Below are positions 36,840 through 45,343 of a stretch of DNA of 64,000 nt, in pieces. This stretch comes from Enterococcus innesii. GTDB taxonomy: Bacteria > Bacillota > Bacilli > Lactobacillales > Enterococcaceae. Position 1 is the stretch's first letter. The number at the start of each line of letters is the position of its first letter. A model generated the notes under the pieces. The model was not told where the DNA came from. It saw nothing but the letters and a program-made list of their open reading frames with translations, and searched no databases. Made by a program: the position numbers and the translations under genes. The DNA is taken from assembly GCA_018982785.1 (NCBI GenBank), contig JAHHEN010000004.1, positions 253,001 to 317,000 on the forward strand. Direction: 5' to 3'.

Positions 36840-36911
36840 CGTATTCAAGATGATTACTGTGCGTAGATCAGGCGGATCTTATTAACCTTCCATCACGAGA
36901 TCCGTCTTCAT

Positions 36912-37195
36912 TTAGCGAGGTTCCAACATAAAGCCACCATCTTCATCGTTTATTTCTTCGGTAGGCGTAAAAATAATATTTTTGCCATCTCTTTCAAGGG
37001 TAAAGATTGAATCACAAGCCATTAGGAAATCTGACGATGGATGACTCATTGATCGTCGAATAGGGCTAGAAAATGAAAGCTGCGAAGTGTTTCTTTGAAT
37101 CAACGAATGAAGGAATAGAGGGAGCAATTCCATCTGCATAAATTTTTGTCAGGTGAATTCGAGATGATTTGATGATTTAATGCCCAGTTTAACAT
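36912..37195 (-). pseudogene. possible decayed gene fragment
   Basis: On the minus strand the last part of an open frame reads FLMACDSIFTLERDGKN and ends INDEDGGFMLEPR, which looks protein-like. Upstream, similar protein-like text is split over two other frames: MLNWALNHQIIS from ATG 37195 and LTKIYADGIAPSIPSFVDSK. At least two frame changes or a stop would have to be repaired to join them. I do not recognise the family. There is no good ribosome site. Could be a remnant or chance. Confidence 0.35.
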
Positions 37196-37222
37196 TGATA
37201 TATGGCTATTAATGTGTATAAT
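37195..37222 (+). promoter_or_regulatory. promoter of queT
   Basis: TTGATA, 16-base spacer, perfect TATAAT; start expected near 37229, immediately before a short hairpin (GTGCG-AA-CGCAC) and the riboswitch. Confidence 0.75.
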
Positions 37223-37243
37223 AAGTACTTGTGCGAAGCGCAC

Positions 37244-37283
37244 CGCGGTTCATCAACCATCCCGCGTAATCAAAACTCGGAGA
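37244..37283 (+). promoter_or_regulatory. preQ1-I type riboswitch upstream of queT
   Basis: CGCGG-TTC at 37244-37251 pairs its stem with CCCGCG at 37261-37266, followed by an A-rich tail (TAATCAAAACTCGGAG). The order stem, TTC loop, extra C before the returning strand and AAAAC tail matches the class I preQ1 aptamer (compare GGTTC...CCC...AAAAAACTAA). The tail includes GGAG close to the ribosome site, so control is likely translational. The second pseudoknot helix is not obvious by eye. Confidence 0.6.
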
Positions 37284-37296
37284 AAGTAGGGATCAT

Positions 37297-37806
37297 ATGG
37301 AAAAATCAACAAATCTAACCAATCAACGTTTGCGTGTCGTCGCAGCGAATGGGATCATCATGGCACTTTATATCGCTGTAACGGTTCTAGTCGCACCAGT
37401 TGCCTCAGGAGCGATTCAATTTAGGATATCTGAAGGATTGAATCACTTAGTCGTTTTCAACAGAAAATTGATGTGGGGTGTCGTCGGCGGGGTTGTTGTG
37501 TATAACTTGTTCTTTGGAATGGGGATCTTGGATGTCGTATTCGGTGGGGTCGGAAGCTTTTTGGCTTTAGGAGCGACTGCGCTGGTACAGAAGAAGATTC
37601 CAAATGTTTTCTTAAGACTGGCATTTAACACCATTGTTTTTTCATTAAGCATGTTCCTGATTGCGATTATGCTAAATATCACCTTAGCATTGCCTTTCTG
37701 GCCAACATTTGCAACAACAGCATTAAGTGAATTTATCGTGATGACGATTACGGCACCTGTGATGTATATTATCAATCGTGCTGTTCGTTTTGATAAACGC
37801 GTTTAA
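37297..37806 (+). CDS. queT: queuosine precursor transporter QueT
   Basis: A 169-residue QueT-family membrane protein, the substrate-binding S component of an ECF transporter for a queuosine precursor (preQ1 or queuine). About five hydrophobic helices are visible, with GAIQFRISEGLNHLVVFN and GVVVYNLFFGMGILDVVFGG as family signatures. No ECF ATPase or EcfT gene is adjacent, as expected for shared group II modules. The preQ1-type riboswitch upstream supports the substrate. ATG 37297 follows GTAGGG and GGAG. Confidence 0.93.
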   Translation: MEKSTNLTNQRLRVVAANGIIMALYIAVTVLVAPVASGAIQFRISEGLNHLVVFNRKLMWGVVGGVVVYNLFFGMGILDVVFGGVGSFLALGATALVQKKIPNVFLRLAFNTIVFSLSMFLIAIMLNITLALPFWPTFATTALSEFIVMTITAPVMYIINRAVRFDKRV

Positions 37807-37846
37807 AGAAAACTTGTTTTTTGCTTTGATGGTTCTCAAAAAACAA

Positions 37847-37890
37847 GAAAAAGATCATTCCTAAGAAATGAAGGAATGATCTTTTGTTTT
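37847..37890. terminator. bidirectional terminator between queT and cbpA
   Basis: AAAAGATCATTCCT / AGGAATGATCTTTT perfect stem, T- and A-rich flanks. A second dyad (CTTGTTTTTTG / CAAAAAACAAG, 37813-37847) lies just before it. Confidence 0.88.
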
Positions 37891-38527
37891 ATTCTGCTTT
37901 TAAGTCTTCGATTTCTACAACTTTGAAGTTCTTTGCTTCTAGTTGCGTAACGATCTTGTCGCATAATTCTTTTGATGTGTTTGCTGGTAAAGTGATCATC
38001 GTACGACGAATAAATTCGTCTTTGCCGATATCCAGTGTGATACAGCTGGCGATACTGCTGTATTTTGCGATTATTTTTGAGATAACCGCTAAGTCGCCTT
38101 GTTGACCTGTTGATGCGATCGTCAACACATAGCTTCCTTGCTCAACGCTCCATGATTGTGACAACATATTCAATAAGGAGCTGTGGGTCAAGATGCCGTA
38201 AAATTGATTGTTTTCATCTAATACCGCAATATAAGGCAATTCTTTGATCGTAAAGAAAACCTTAAAAAATGAAGAGTTGACATAGATGAACTTCGTCGCA
38301 TTTTTTAGCAGATAGGTGACGGGTAAAGTCATGTCACCGCCGTTTGCTTTATGGCGATAGATGTGCATTTTATAAATATTTCCTCTAAAAATCTTTCCTG
38401 ATTCATCTAGGATAGGCACACAACGATAACCAGACTCTTCTAAAATTGCCAGCGCTTCTTCTAAGGTAGCTGTTTCCTTTACCGTTGTTAAATCGCGTTT
38501 TTTGTAAACCATTGTTTTTAATAACAT
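37889..38527 (-). CDS. cbpA: cyclic-di-AMP-binding CBS-ACT protein CbpA
   Basis: A 212-residue cytoplasmic protein with two N-terminal CBS motifs (residues 1-130; YRCVPILDESGKIFRGNIYK and LPYIAVLDENNQFYGILTHSSL) and a C-terminal ACT domain (YVLTIASTGQQGDLAVISKI). This CBS-ACT order matches CbpA of Listeria and relatives, which binds the second messenger c-di-AMP. ATG 38527 has GGGAGGG seven bases upstream; the longer frame to 38566 has none. Together with darA at 57 kb the window holds two c-di-AMP receptor genes. Binding is inferred from family. Confidence 0.85.
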   Translation of the reverse strand: MLLKTMVYKKRDLTTVKETATLEEALAILEESGYRCVPILDESGKIFRGNIYKMHIYRHKANGGDMTLPVTYLLKNATKFIYVNSSFFKVFFTIKELPYIAVLDENNQFYGILTHSSLLNMLSQSWSVEQGSYVLTIASTGQQGDLAVISKIIAKYSSIASCITLDIGKDEFIRRTMITLPANTSKELCDKIVTQLEAKNFKVVEIEDLKAE

Positions 38528-38613
38528 AATTTTCCCTCCCAAATACCCATTTAACACCATTATCATACCACAAAATCAGCAGAAACTATATTTATACGAC
38601 AGAAAATCAAAAA

Positions 38614-38642
38614 TTGACACAATCTTAAATAAGTGGTATTTT
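38614..38642 (+). promoter_or_regulatory. promoter of rpmG-secE
   Basis: Perfect TTGACA, 17 bases, TATTTT, about 40 bases before rpmG. Confidence 0.72.
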
Positions 38643-38680
38643 TAGTGTTGGAAAACTTTATAAAGGGGGAGGACACTAAG

Positions 38681-38833
38681 ATGGCAACGAAAAAAGCTGC
38701 TTTGGCTTGTTCTGTCTGCGGATCCCGCAACTATTCAAAATCAGTCAGTGAAGGTAAAAAAGGCGAACGCCTTGAAATCAACAAATTTTGCAAGTATTGC
38801 AATCAATATACTTTGCATCGTGAAACGAAGTAA
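38681..38833 (+). CDS. rpmG: 50S ribosomal protein L33 (zinc-binding form)
   Basis: A 50-residue ribosomal protein. Two CxxC pairs, in [12 protein letters not shown] and [12 protein letters not shown], form the zinc ribbon, so this is the C+ paralogue. GGGGGAGG precedes ATG 38681. It lies 12 bases before secE, the conserved rpmG-secE-nusG arrangement. Confidence 0.95.
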   Translation: MATKKAALACSVCGSRNYSKSVSEGKKGERLEINKFCKYCNQYTLHRETK

Positions 38834-38845
38834 GGAGGGAATCGA

Positions 38846-39016
38846 ATGAAATTTTTGAAAAATGTTGTTGAAGAAATGAAAAACGTTTCTTGGCCATCAA
38901 AAAAACAATTACGCAAAGATACCTTTGTGGTGATTCAAACAACCATTATTTTTGCATTGATGTTCTTTGTGATGGACACACTGATTCAAACAGTCTTCAA
39001 TTGGATCCTAAAGTAA
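38846..39016 (+). CDS. secE: preprotein translocase subunit SecE
   Basis: A 56-residue single-span membrane protein of the SecYEG channel. The N-terminal amphipathic segment EEMKNVSWPSKKQLRKDT is the SecE signature; one transmembrane helix follows (FVVIQTTIIFALMFFVMDTL). GGAGGG precedes ATG 38846. Sits between rpmG and nusG. Confidence 0.95.
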   Translation: MKFLKNVVEEMKNVSWPSKKQLRKDTFVVIQTTIIFALMFFVMDTLIQTVFNWILK

Positions 39017-39134
39017 GACTTCTTACTGATAGCGCTAGTCATTTATCGCAAATCATGCTATAATCACTTTGAGGAAAAACTTCGGTGCAGCTGAGGTTTT
39101 TTTATTTTACAAAAAGATGGGGAGTCCGAAAAAA

Positions 39135-39677
39135 ATGGAATCTTTTGAAAAAAATTGGTATGTTCTACATACGTATTCAGGTTACGAGAATAAAGTAAAA
39201 GCAAACCTAGAGTCACGTGCACAAAGCATGGGGATGGGTGATTATATTTTCCGTGTCGTTGTTCCCGAAGAAGTAGAAACAGAAGAAAAAAATGGCAAAA
39301 CCAAAGAAATCGTTCATAAAACCTTTCCTGGTTATGTGCTAGTTGAGATGGTCATGACGGATGAATCTTGGTACGTGGTTCGGAATACACCAGGTGTGAC
39401 TGGTTTCGTTGGCTCTCATGGTGCAGGAAGCAAGCCGGCGCCTTTATTACAAGAAGAAATCAATTCGATTTTGCGTTCGATTGGTATGAGCACCCGAACA
39501 GTTGAGTTAGAAGTGGAAATCGGCGAAACCGTCAAAATCATCGAAGGTGCGTTCTCTGGTTTAGAAGGACAAGTAGCAGAAATCGACGAAGAAAAACAAA
39601 AACTAAAAGTGAACATCGATATGTTCGGTCGTGAAACCAGTACGGAACTTGATTTTGAGCAAGTAGATAAAATTTAA
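39135..39677 (+). CDS. nusG: transcription termination/antitermination factor NusG
   Basis: A 180-residue RNA polymerase-binding factor. The NGN domain starts WYVLHTYSGYENKVKANLE and contains FPGYVLVEMVM and TPGVTGFVG; the C-terminal KOW motif is GETVKIIEGAFSGLEGQVAEID. ATG 39135 is chosen because GGGGAG lies 10 bases upstream and the length is typical; in-frame upstream codons give an implausible extension. The upstream gap has TATAAT at 39059 and a weak hairpin near 39075-39100, so nusG may have its own promoter. Confidence 0.96.
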   Translation: MESFEKNWYVLHTYSGYENKVKANLESRAQSMGMGDYIFRVVVPEEVETEEKNGKTKEIVHKTFPGYVLVEMVMTDESWYVVRNTPGVTGFVGSHGAGSKPAPLLQEEINSILRSIGMSTRTVELEVEIGETVKIIEGAFSGLEGQVAEIDEEKQKLKVNIDMFGRETSTELDFEQVDKI

Positions 39678-39734
39678 CTGCTAGATAGACTAGCATGAAC
39701 GGCTCATTTACGGTAAAATAACAGTAATGAGAAT

Positions 39735-39767
39735 AAAGTGGACCAATTCGTTGGCCCACTTTTTTTC
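39735..39767 (+). terminator. terminator after nusG
   Basis: AAAGTGGACCAA / TTGGCCCACTTT stem (one mismatch), TTCG loop and seven Ts. Confidence 0.9.
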
Positions 39768-39805
39768 TCAAAATGAGTAAGCGCTTTATAAGAGGAAGGG
39801 GTCCT

Positions 39806-41296
39806 ATGTCAAAATTAGTTACTTTTTTTAGAGTAAAGTTTCACAATGATTTTCATCCCCATACTAAAGGGATGATCTCTGTACATAATGGGTATAGCTT
39901 GTTGTTTCTTTTTAATTTGCTGTTGTTTTTCTTTGCCATGTTGTTTTTCGATCCAAGGGTGGCAGTCGAAGAGCTCAAGTTGATTTTATTTTCGGAAAGT
40001 CATCTTGTGACAGATTATATTGCTATGACTTCTGTAGGGACGGCTTTATTAAACAGCAGTTTGATGACGTTTGTAGCGATCTCGATTTGTTATCATTATC
40101 GGGTGCCGATCACAGGCGGTGCGGTGTCCGCTATCTTTATGGTGACTGGGTATGGTTTTTTTGGAAAAAATTTACTGAATTTTATCCCAATATTTTTAGG
40201 CGTTCGACTGTATTCGTATTTTATGAACGAACCATTGAAAAAATTTCTATTGATTGCCTTGTACGGATCGTCGGTTTCTCCGATTGTCAGCTATTTTGCT
40301 TTCAATGATTCATTACCACCTTATTTTAGTTTAGTGATGGGGTATGGCATTGGAATTTTTACCGGTTTTTTGATGGTTCCCATGGCACTGTACTTTCAAA
40401 CGCTATTTCAAAGTGTCAGTCTTTACAGTGCGGGGTTCACTTCAGGAATGCTATGTACACTAGTTGCCGCTATCTGTCGGATGTTTGGCCTAACGATCGA
40501 GCTGCGAACAATGGTGTCACAAGAACAGCAACCGCGTTTGATTTTCATGATGCTGGTTTTAGGAGGGATATTCGTCGGCTATGGTTCGCTGATGGCGAAC
40601 AAGAAAAAACGGTTGAATATGCGAGCGATTTGGTCTCATAGTGGCAAAATCGAACGCGATATTTTACGTGATACCGGCGTCTACAATACCATGATCAACA
40701 TGGGCTTGATGACGTTCTTGTTGGTGGCTTATGTAGTCAGTATTGGTGCGGTTTTAAATGGACCTGTCATCGGTGCGATCTTTTGTGTCATCGGCTTTTC
40801 TGCTTGTGGATCTCATGTCTTTAACTCACTCCCTTTATTGGCAGGAGTGACGATCGCCAACCTATTGAGTGTGTATACTATCAACGAGACGGTCACAGTC
40901 ACATCAGCGATTTTTGGGATGATGCTCTGTGCAGTGACGAATGCCTATGGCTGGAAAGGCGGCTTGGTGGTCGGTTTTGTCCACGCCTCAATGGTACTGA
41001 ATATTGATTTCTTACATGGTGGCTTGAATTTGTATAATAATGGTTTTTCTGGCGGGTTAGTCGCCATGATGATCATTCCATTATTAGATCTCAGCAAACA
41101 GCTCTGGCAAAAATCAGCCGATCAGGCACAAGCTACCCAGGAAGAAAAACCACAAATGGACTTGAAAGCACAAGAAAGCGAGCAGCCATTGGTCCCAAAG
41201 GATCAAACAGAAGGAAAACCTGAATTTTCCGAGCCTGTGAAGGTATTAAACCCCATTGCCCAAAAGAAACACTATAGGGTCGGCGAGTGGGAGTAG
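39806..41296 (+). CDS. DUF1576 multi-spanning membrane protein
   Basis: A 496-residue protein with ten or more hydrophobic helices and a charged 55-residue C-terminal tail rich in Glu, Gln and Lys. It starts FHNDFHPHTKGMISVHNGYS, typical of the DUF1576 family, whose function is unknown. GAGGAAGGGG precedes ATG 39806. It splits the secE-nusG genes from rplK-rplA, which are adjacent in many bacteria. Single gene with terminators on both sides. Transport is a guess from topology only. Confidence 0.85.
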   Translation: MSKLVTFFRVKFHNDFHPHTKGMISVHNGYSLLFLFNLLLFFFAMLFFDPRVAVEELKLILFSESHLVTDYIAMTSVGTALLNSSLMTFVAISICYHYRVPITGGAVSAIFMVTGYGFFGKNLLNFIPIFLGVRLYSYFMNEPLKKFLLIALYGSSVSPIVSYFAFNDSLPPYFSLVMGYGIGIFTGFLMVPMALYFQTLFQSVSLYSAGFTSGMLCTLVAAICRMFGLTIELRTMVSQEQQPRLIFMMLVLGGIFVGYGSLMANKKKRLNMRAIWSHSGKIERDILRDTGVYNTMINMGLMTFLLVAYVVSIGAVLNGPVIGAIFCVIGFSACGSHVFNSLPLLAGVTIANLLSVYTINETVTVTSAIFGMMLCAVTNAYGWKGGLVVGFVHASMVLNIDFLHGGLNLYNNGFSGGLVAMMIIPLLDLSKQLWQKSADQAQATQEEKPQMDLKAQESEQPLVPKDQTEGKPEFSEPVKVLNPIAQKKHYRVGEWE

Positions 41297-41372
41297 AAAA
41301 ACCGCCAATGTCATTTGTTACTTGTTTAACAAATAGGAGGGACTTATCTTCCTGAGAAATAGTGAGAAAATG

Positions 41373-41420
41373 AAAACCAACCAAGAACAAGCAACGATTG
41401 ATTGTTCTTGGTTGGTTTTT
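41373..41420. terminator. bidirectional terminator
   Basis: AAAACCAACCAAGAACAA / TTGTTCTTGGTTGGTTTT perfect 18-base stem, between the DUF1576 gene and the converging sdaAA. Confidence 0.9.
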
Positions 41421-41443
41421 ATTGGTGTTCATTTCTAAAAAAA

Positions 41444-42316
41444 TCAACGATTGGCTTCTAAGATTTCTGCCTGTAGGCGTTGGGCAGTTGGGGTCATGGC
41501 TAGACCGCCTTCAGCTGTTTCCTTGAAAATGCTAGGCATTTGCCGACCGACTTGATACATCGCTAAGACCACTTCATCTGGTGGGATGACACTTTCGATT
41601 CCTGCCAGTGCCATGTCGGCAGAGATAAAGGCTTGGGAAGATCCCAGGGCATTGCGCTTCACGCAGGGGACTTCGACTAAGCCCGCGACAGGGTCACAAA
41701 TCAAGCCCATCATATTTTTTAAGGTGATCGCCACCGCTTGAGCCGCTTGGTGAGGGGTGCCACCTTTTGCACAAACCAAAGCCGCCGCTGCCATTGCACT
41801 AGCAGAACCGATCTCTGCTTGACAACCGCCTTCGGCACCGGAAATCGAGGCATTGTTGGCAATCACCAGACCAAAGGCGCCGGCTGTAAACAAAAAGTCG
41901 ACTTGTTGCGCTCGAGTCAGTGCCAAACGCTCACGCACGGCCATCAATACACCAGAAACAACACCCGCACTACCGGCAGTCGGAGTGGCGCAAATCAAGC
42001 CCATTTTCGCATTGACTTCATTGACTGCAATGGCATTTTGGACCGCTTGTAGAATGGTTTCTCCGCTTAAAAAATCACCGGCAGCAAGGTAGTCGTTCAT
42101 CCGTGTCGCATCGCCACCGGTCAATCCCGTCACCGATTTAACACCAGAGACACCTTCAGCGACTGATTGTTCCATAACAACTAAATTCTTTTCCATGATT
42201 GCAAGGATCTGTTCGCGACTTCGGCCAGTATTTTCTGCTTCGATCGCAATCATCATCTCTGCAACGGAAGGATAATTTTTACTTTGTGTTACTAGTTCTT
42301 CTATTGTATAGAACAT
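41444..42316 (-). CDS. sdaAA: L-serine dehydratase, alpha subunit (iron-sulfur)
   Basis: A 290-residue catalytic subunit that deaminates L-serine to pyruvate using a [4Fe-4S] cluster. Cluster cysteines are expected in LICATPTAGSAG, GGCQAEIGSASAM and LICDPVAGLVEVPCVKRN, all present. ATG 42316 follows AGGAGATAGGAAC; the longer frame to 42394 runs back into the beta gene. It lies 13 bases after sdaAB, forming the two-gene operon typical of Firmicutes. Confidence 0.95.
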   Translation of the reverse strand: MFYTIEELVTQSKNYPSVAEMMIAIEAENTGRSREQILAIMEKNLVVMEQSVAEGVSGVKSVTGLTGGDATRMNDYLAAGDFLSGETILQAVQNAIAVNEVNAKMGLICATPTAGSAGVVSGVLMAVRERLALTRAQQVDFLFTAGAFGLVIANNASISGAEGGCQAEIGSASAMAAAALVCAKGGTPHQAAQAVAITLKNMMGLICDPVAGLVEVPCVKRNALGSSQAFISADMALAGIESVIPPDEVVLAMYQVGRQMPSIFKETAEGGLAMTPTAQRLQAEILEANR

Positions 42317-42329
42317 GTTCCTATCTCCT

Positions 42330-42995
42330 TTAATCAAAATACGCAGCGCTGTAAACGTGCGGCAAAACTTTGATTTGTTGCGCCAGCTGATCATTGCGCT
42401 GATCGACTTCGATGATCATGATGGCTTTATCACCGACAGCTTCTCTCGTAACGGTCATCGTACCGATATTGATTTGAGCCTCTGATAGTAAATTGGTTAC
42501 TTTTGCAATCATTCCTGGAACATCTTGATGAACGATCACATAAGTTGGCGTACCCAGCGTCAGAGAAATTTTGAAGCCGTTAAGCTCTGAGATTTGAATA
42601 TTGCCACCACCGATCGAGATACCAGTGACGGATAGTTTGTGGCTACCTTTTGTCAAAATCATCTTGACCATATTCGGATGTTCCGCTTTTTCTTTTTTAG
42701 GAACGAATAAGACTTCGATCCCTTTCTCATAAGCGATTTTTAAAGAGTCTGCTAGGTGAGCATCATCTGGCTCCATGCCTAAGAGACCGCCAACTAACGC
42801 AATATCGGTTCCATGACCGCGATAGGTTTTGGCAAACGATTCATACAACAGGATATCTACACTGTCTGGTTGTTCGCCAAAAATACTGCGAACGATTTTT
42901 CCAATCCGGGCCGCACCGGCTGTATGAGAACTGCTGGGACCCACCATGATGGGTCCGATTATATCAAATACACTGCGGTATTTTAATTGTTCCAT
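42330..42995 (-). CDS. sdaAB: L-serine dehydratase, beta subunit
   Basis: A 221-residue subunit: serine dehydratase beta domain with FDIIGPIMVGPSSSHTAGAARIG, then an ACT domain (YVIVHQDVPGMIAKVTNLLSEA) at the C terminus. ATG 42995 is preferred because the GTG at 43004 overlaps the GAGGTG ribosome site. First gene of the sdaAB-sdaAA operon. A -10 like TACACT lies about 35 bases upstream. Confidence 0.95.
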   Translation of the reverse strand: MEQLKYRSVFDIIGPIMVGPSSSHTAGAARIGKIVRSIFGEQPDSVDILLYESFAKTYRGHGTDIALVGGLLGMEPDDAHLADSLKIAYEKGIEVLFVPKKEKAEHPNMVKMILTKGSHKLSVTGISIGGGNIQISELNGFKISLTLGTPTYVIVHQDVPGMIAKVTNLLSEAQINIGTMTVTREAVGDKAIMIIEVDQRNDQLAQQIKVLPHVYSAAYFD

Positions 42996-43173
42996 TTTTT
43001 TCACCTCGAATAGTAGTAAACAAATAGGGAAGAATTCCAGTAGTAGTGTAGCATAAAAAAATGAGAGAATGAAAAAAGCAGACCAAAAGCAAGGGATTTT
43101 TATTTATTTTTTTAGCGAAGGAATAACGAGAAGCGCTGGTGAGTATTTTTTCAAAAAAATCAGCTGAAAAACC

Positions 43174-43201
43174 TTGAATTATTCCTTAAAGATGCTATAA
43201 T
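43174..43201 (+). promoter_or_regulatory. promoter of the rplK-rplA operon
   Basis: TTGAAT, 16 bases, perfect TATAAT, followed by an untranslated leader of roughly 105 bases. Confidence 0.78.
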
Positions 43202-43254
43202 ATTCCAGTGTGCTTTCGTCACACGTTTTTTGTGTGTGCACATGAATCACCAAA

Positions 43255-43294
43255 GTGGGAGGAGAAATTTGGATCTCCAATTAACCACATCACG
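43255..43294 (+). promoter_or_regulatory. L1-type autoregulatory mRNA motif before rplK
   Basis: GTGGGAGG then a GGAGA/TCTCC stem and TTAACCACATCACGG. GTGG pairs with CCAC to close an internal-loop helix like the L1 binding site on 23S rRNA. A second copy precedes rplA. Confidence 0.6.
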
Positions 43295-43314
43295 GACTCA
43301 AGGAGGTATGTCTC

Positions 43315-43737
43315 GTGGCAAAAAAAGTAGAAAAAATCGTTAAATTGCAAATTCCTGCAGGTAAAGCAACACCAGCTCCGCCGGTAGGTCCTGCGCTAGG
43401 TCAAGCGGGTATCAACATCATGGGATTCACTAAAGAATTCAATGCTCGTACAGCTGATCAAGCAGGTTTGATCATTCCAGTAGTGATCTCTGTATACGAA
43501 GACCGTTCATTTACTTTCGTTACAAAAACACCACCAGCAGCAGTATTGTTGAAAAAAGCAGCAAACGTTGAAAAAGGTTCAGGCGAACCAAACAAAACAA
43601 AAGTTGCAAAAGTTTCACGCGATCAAGTAAAAGAAATCGCTGAATTGAAAATGGAAGACCTAAACGCAGCTGACGTTGAAGCAGCAATGCGCATGGTTGA
43701 AGGAACTGCACGAAGCATGGGGATCACTGTAGAATAA
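43315..43737 (+). CDS. rplK: 50S ribosomal protein L11
   Basis: A 140-residue ribosomal stalk-base protein. It starts at GTG 43315 behind AAGGAGGT and reads [37 protein letters not shown] is the N-terminal signature and the C-terminal rRNA-binding part ends [15 protein letters not shown]. First gene of the rplK-rplA operon. Confidence 0.98.
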   Translation: MAKKVEKIVKLQIPAGKATPAPPVGPALGQAGINIMGFTKEFNARTADQAGLIIPVVISVYEDRSFTFVTKTPPAAVLLKKAANVEKGSGEPNKTKVAKVSRDQVKEIAELKMEDLNAADVEAAMRMVEGTARSMGITVE

Positions 43738-43794
43738 TTACAGCCCTAAGGAAGTAGCTTCTCAGTCGGCTTCATATTGAAAAATATGGGACAC

Positions 43795-43823
43795 GTGGGA
43801 GGTTCTACCGTTATAACCACATC
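43795..43823 (+). promoter_or_regulatory. second L1-type mRNA motif, before rplA
   Basis: GTGGGAGG, a GGT-TCT-ACC mini-hairpin and TAACCACATC, the same closing GTGG/CCAC pairs as the copy before rplK. It ends just before the AAGGAGG ribosome site, so L1 binding could block rplA translation. Confidence 0.55.
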
Positions 43824-43837
43824 AAGGAGGAAACAAA

Positions 43838-44526
43838 ATGGCTAAAAAAGCAAAAAAATGCAAGAAGCATTGAAAAAAGTTGATGCTACAAAAGCTTATT
43901 CAGTTGAAGAAGCAGTAGCTTTGGCAAAAGAAACAAATATTGCAAAATTCGACGCAACGGTTGAAGTTGCTTACAAATTAAACGTAGACCCTAAAAAAGC
44001 GGATCAACAAATCCGTGGCGCGGTTGTATTACCAAACGGTACTGGAAAAACACAAACAGTTTTAGTTTTTGCTAAAGGCGATAAAGCCAAAGAAGCAGAA
44101 GCAGCTGGTGCTGATTTCGTTGGTGACGACGATATGGTTCAAAAAATCCAAGGTGGCTGGTTCGACTTTGACGTTGTTGTTGCAACGCCTGACATGATGG
44201 CTACTGTTGGTAAATTAGGTCGTGTATTAGGCCCTAAAGGTTTGATGCCTAACCCTAAAACTGGTACAGTAACAATGGACGTAACAAAAGCAGTTAACGA
44301 AGTAAAAGCTGGTAAAGTTACTTACCGTGTTGACAAAGCTGGAAACATCCACGTACCAATCGGAAAAGTTTCTTTTGAAGATGACAAATTGATCGAAAAC
44401 TTCAAAACGATCCATGAAACATTGTTGAAAGCTAAACCTTCAGCAGCAAAAGGTCAATACATGAAAAATATCTCAGTTACAACAACATTTGGACCTGGGA
44501 TCCATGTAGAACAAGCTTCTTTCTAA
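43838..44526 (+). pseudogene. rplA: 50S ribosomal protein L1, frameshifted as written
   Basis: The ATG at 43838, behind AAGGAGG, hits a stop after eleven codons. One extra A in the run 43844-43849 gives [20 protein letters not shown], the normal L1 N terminus, and continues for 229 residues to 44526 ([18 protein letters not shown] is the family signature). L1 is a ribosomal protein whose loss is strongly harmful, so the deletion is almost certainly a sequence error. An internal start at ATG 43858 would lack about the first 14 residues. L1 probably represses its own operon through the motifs upstream. Confidence 0.93.
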
Positions 44527-44552
44527 TTTAATACAAAAATTTAAAACTTTTA

Positions 44553-44591
44553 TTGACTTGACTGCCTTATCTATGGTAAGGTAGTCAAGGT
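44553..44591 (+). promoter_or_regulatory. hairpin at the rplA/rplJ boundary
   Basis: TTGACTGCCTTA and TAAGGTAGTCAA form a 12-base stem (one mismatch) with no T-run. It may be a processing or pausing site. TTGACT at 44553 could also serve as a -35, but no good -10 follows. Confidence 0.4.
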
Positions 44592-44594
44592 TAA

Positions 44595-44676
44595 AAGTTT
44601 AACTGTACCGAAGACAGTAGGTGGCATTTGCCTTAATTTCCTACCGAGGACGTTTATTGAGAACCTTCAATAGTCC
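44595..44676 (+). promoter_or_regulatory. ribosomal protein L10 leader
   Basis: The segments CTGTACCGAAGACAGTAGGTG (44604-44624, middle part) and TTCCTACCGAGGAC (44638-44651) pair into the kink-turn-bearing L10(L12)4 binding structure known from Firmicutes rplJ leaders. Confidence 0.85.
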
Positions 44677-44709
44677 CTCTATGTCTACGGTGGCATAGAG
44701 TTTTTTATT
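44677..44709 (+). terminator. attenuator terminator in the rplJ leader
   Basis: CTCTATG / CATAGAG stem followed by six Ts, between the L10 leader and rplJ. It would stop transcription when L10-L12 binds the leader. Confidence 0.8.
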
Positions 44710-44781
44710 GTCTTTTTTTAAGACAAAGGAACCGTTCGTTTCGAAGAAACTCTTCCATCAAAATCAGGAGGTGAAATATAA

Positions 44782-45282
44782 ATGAGTGAAGCAGCTATCG
44801 CTAAAAAATCCGCGATCGTTGATGAAGTGAGTGAAAAATTCTCTGCAGCCGCATCTGTAGTCGTTGTTGACTACCGTGGTCTAACTGTTGATGAAGTAAC
44901 TCGCTTACGTAAACAATTGCGTGATGCAAACGTTGAGATGAAAGTTATCAAAAACTCAATTCTTTCTCGTGCTGCTGAAAAAGCTGGTCTAGAAGGTTTA
45001 GGTGAAGTATTCACTGGTCCTACTGCCGTAGCATTCAGTAACGAAGACGTTGTTGCACCTGCAAAAATCATTAACGATTTCGCAAAAGACGCAAAAGCTT
45101 TAGAAATCAAAGGCGGTATCATCGAAGGCAAAGTTTCTTCATTGGAAGAAATTACTGCATTGGCGAAATTGCCAAACCGCGAAGGACTTCTTTCTATGTT
45201 GCTATCTGTGCTACAAGCACCTATCCGCAACGTGGCTTACGCTGTCAAAGCAGTGGCAGAAAAAGAAGAAGATGCAGCATAA
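44782..45282 (+). CDS. rplJ: 50S ribosomal protein L10
   Basis: A 166-residue stalk protein that anchors L7/L12 dimers. [20 protein letters not shown] and EFKVIKNS-type segment ([19 protein letters not shown]) mark the rRNA-binding domain; the C-terminal helix that holds L12 follows. AGGAGGTGA precedes ATG 44782. Cotranscribed with rplL after a leader attenuator. Confidence 0.98.
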   Translation: MSEAAIAKKSAIVDEVSEKFSAAASVVVVDYRGLTVDEVTRLRKQLRDANVEMKVIKNSILSRAAEKAGLEGLGEVFTGPTAVAFSNEDVVAPAKIINDFAKDAKALEIKGGIIEGKVSSLEEITALAKLPNREGLLSMLLSVLQAPIRNVAYAVKAVAEKEEDAA

Positions 45283-45343
45283 TTGCCGCATGATTTTTCA
45301 GTATTAAAAAACTAAACTACTTACTTAAATGGAGGAAAACAAA

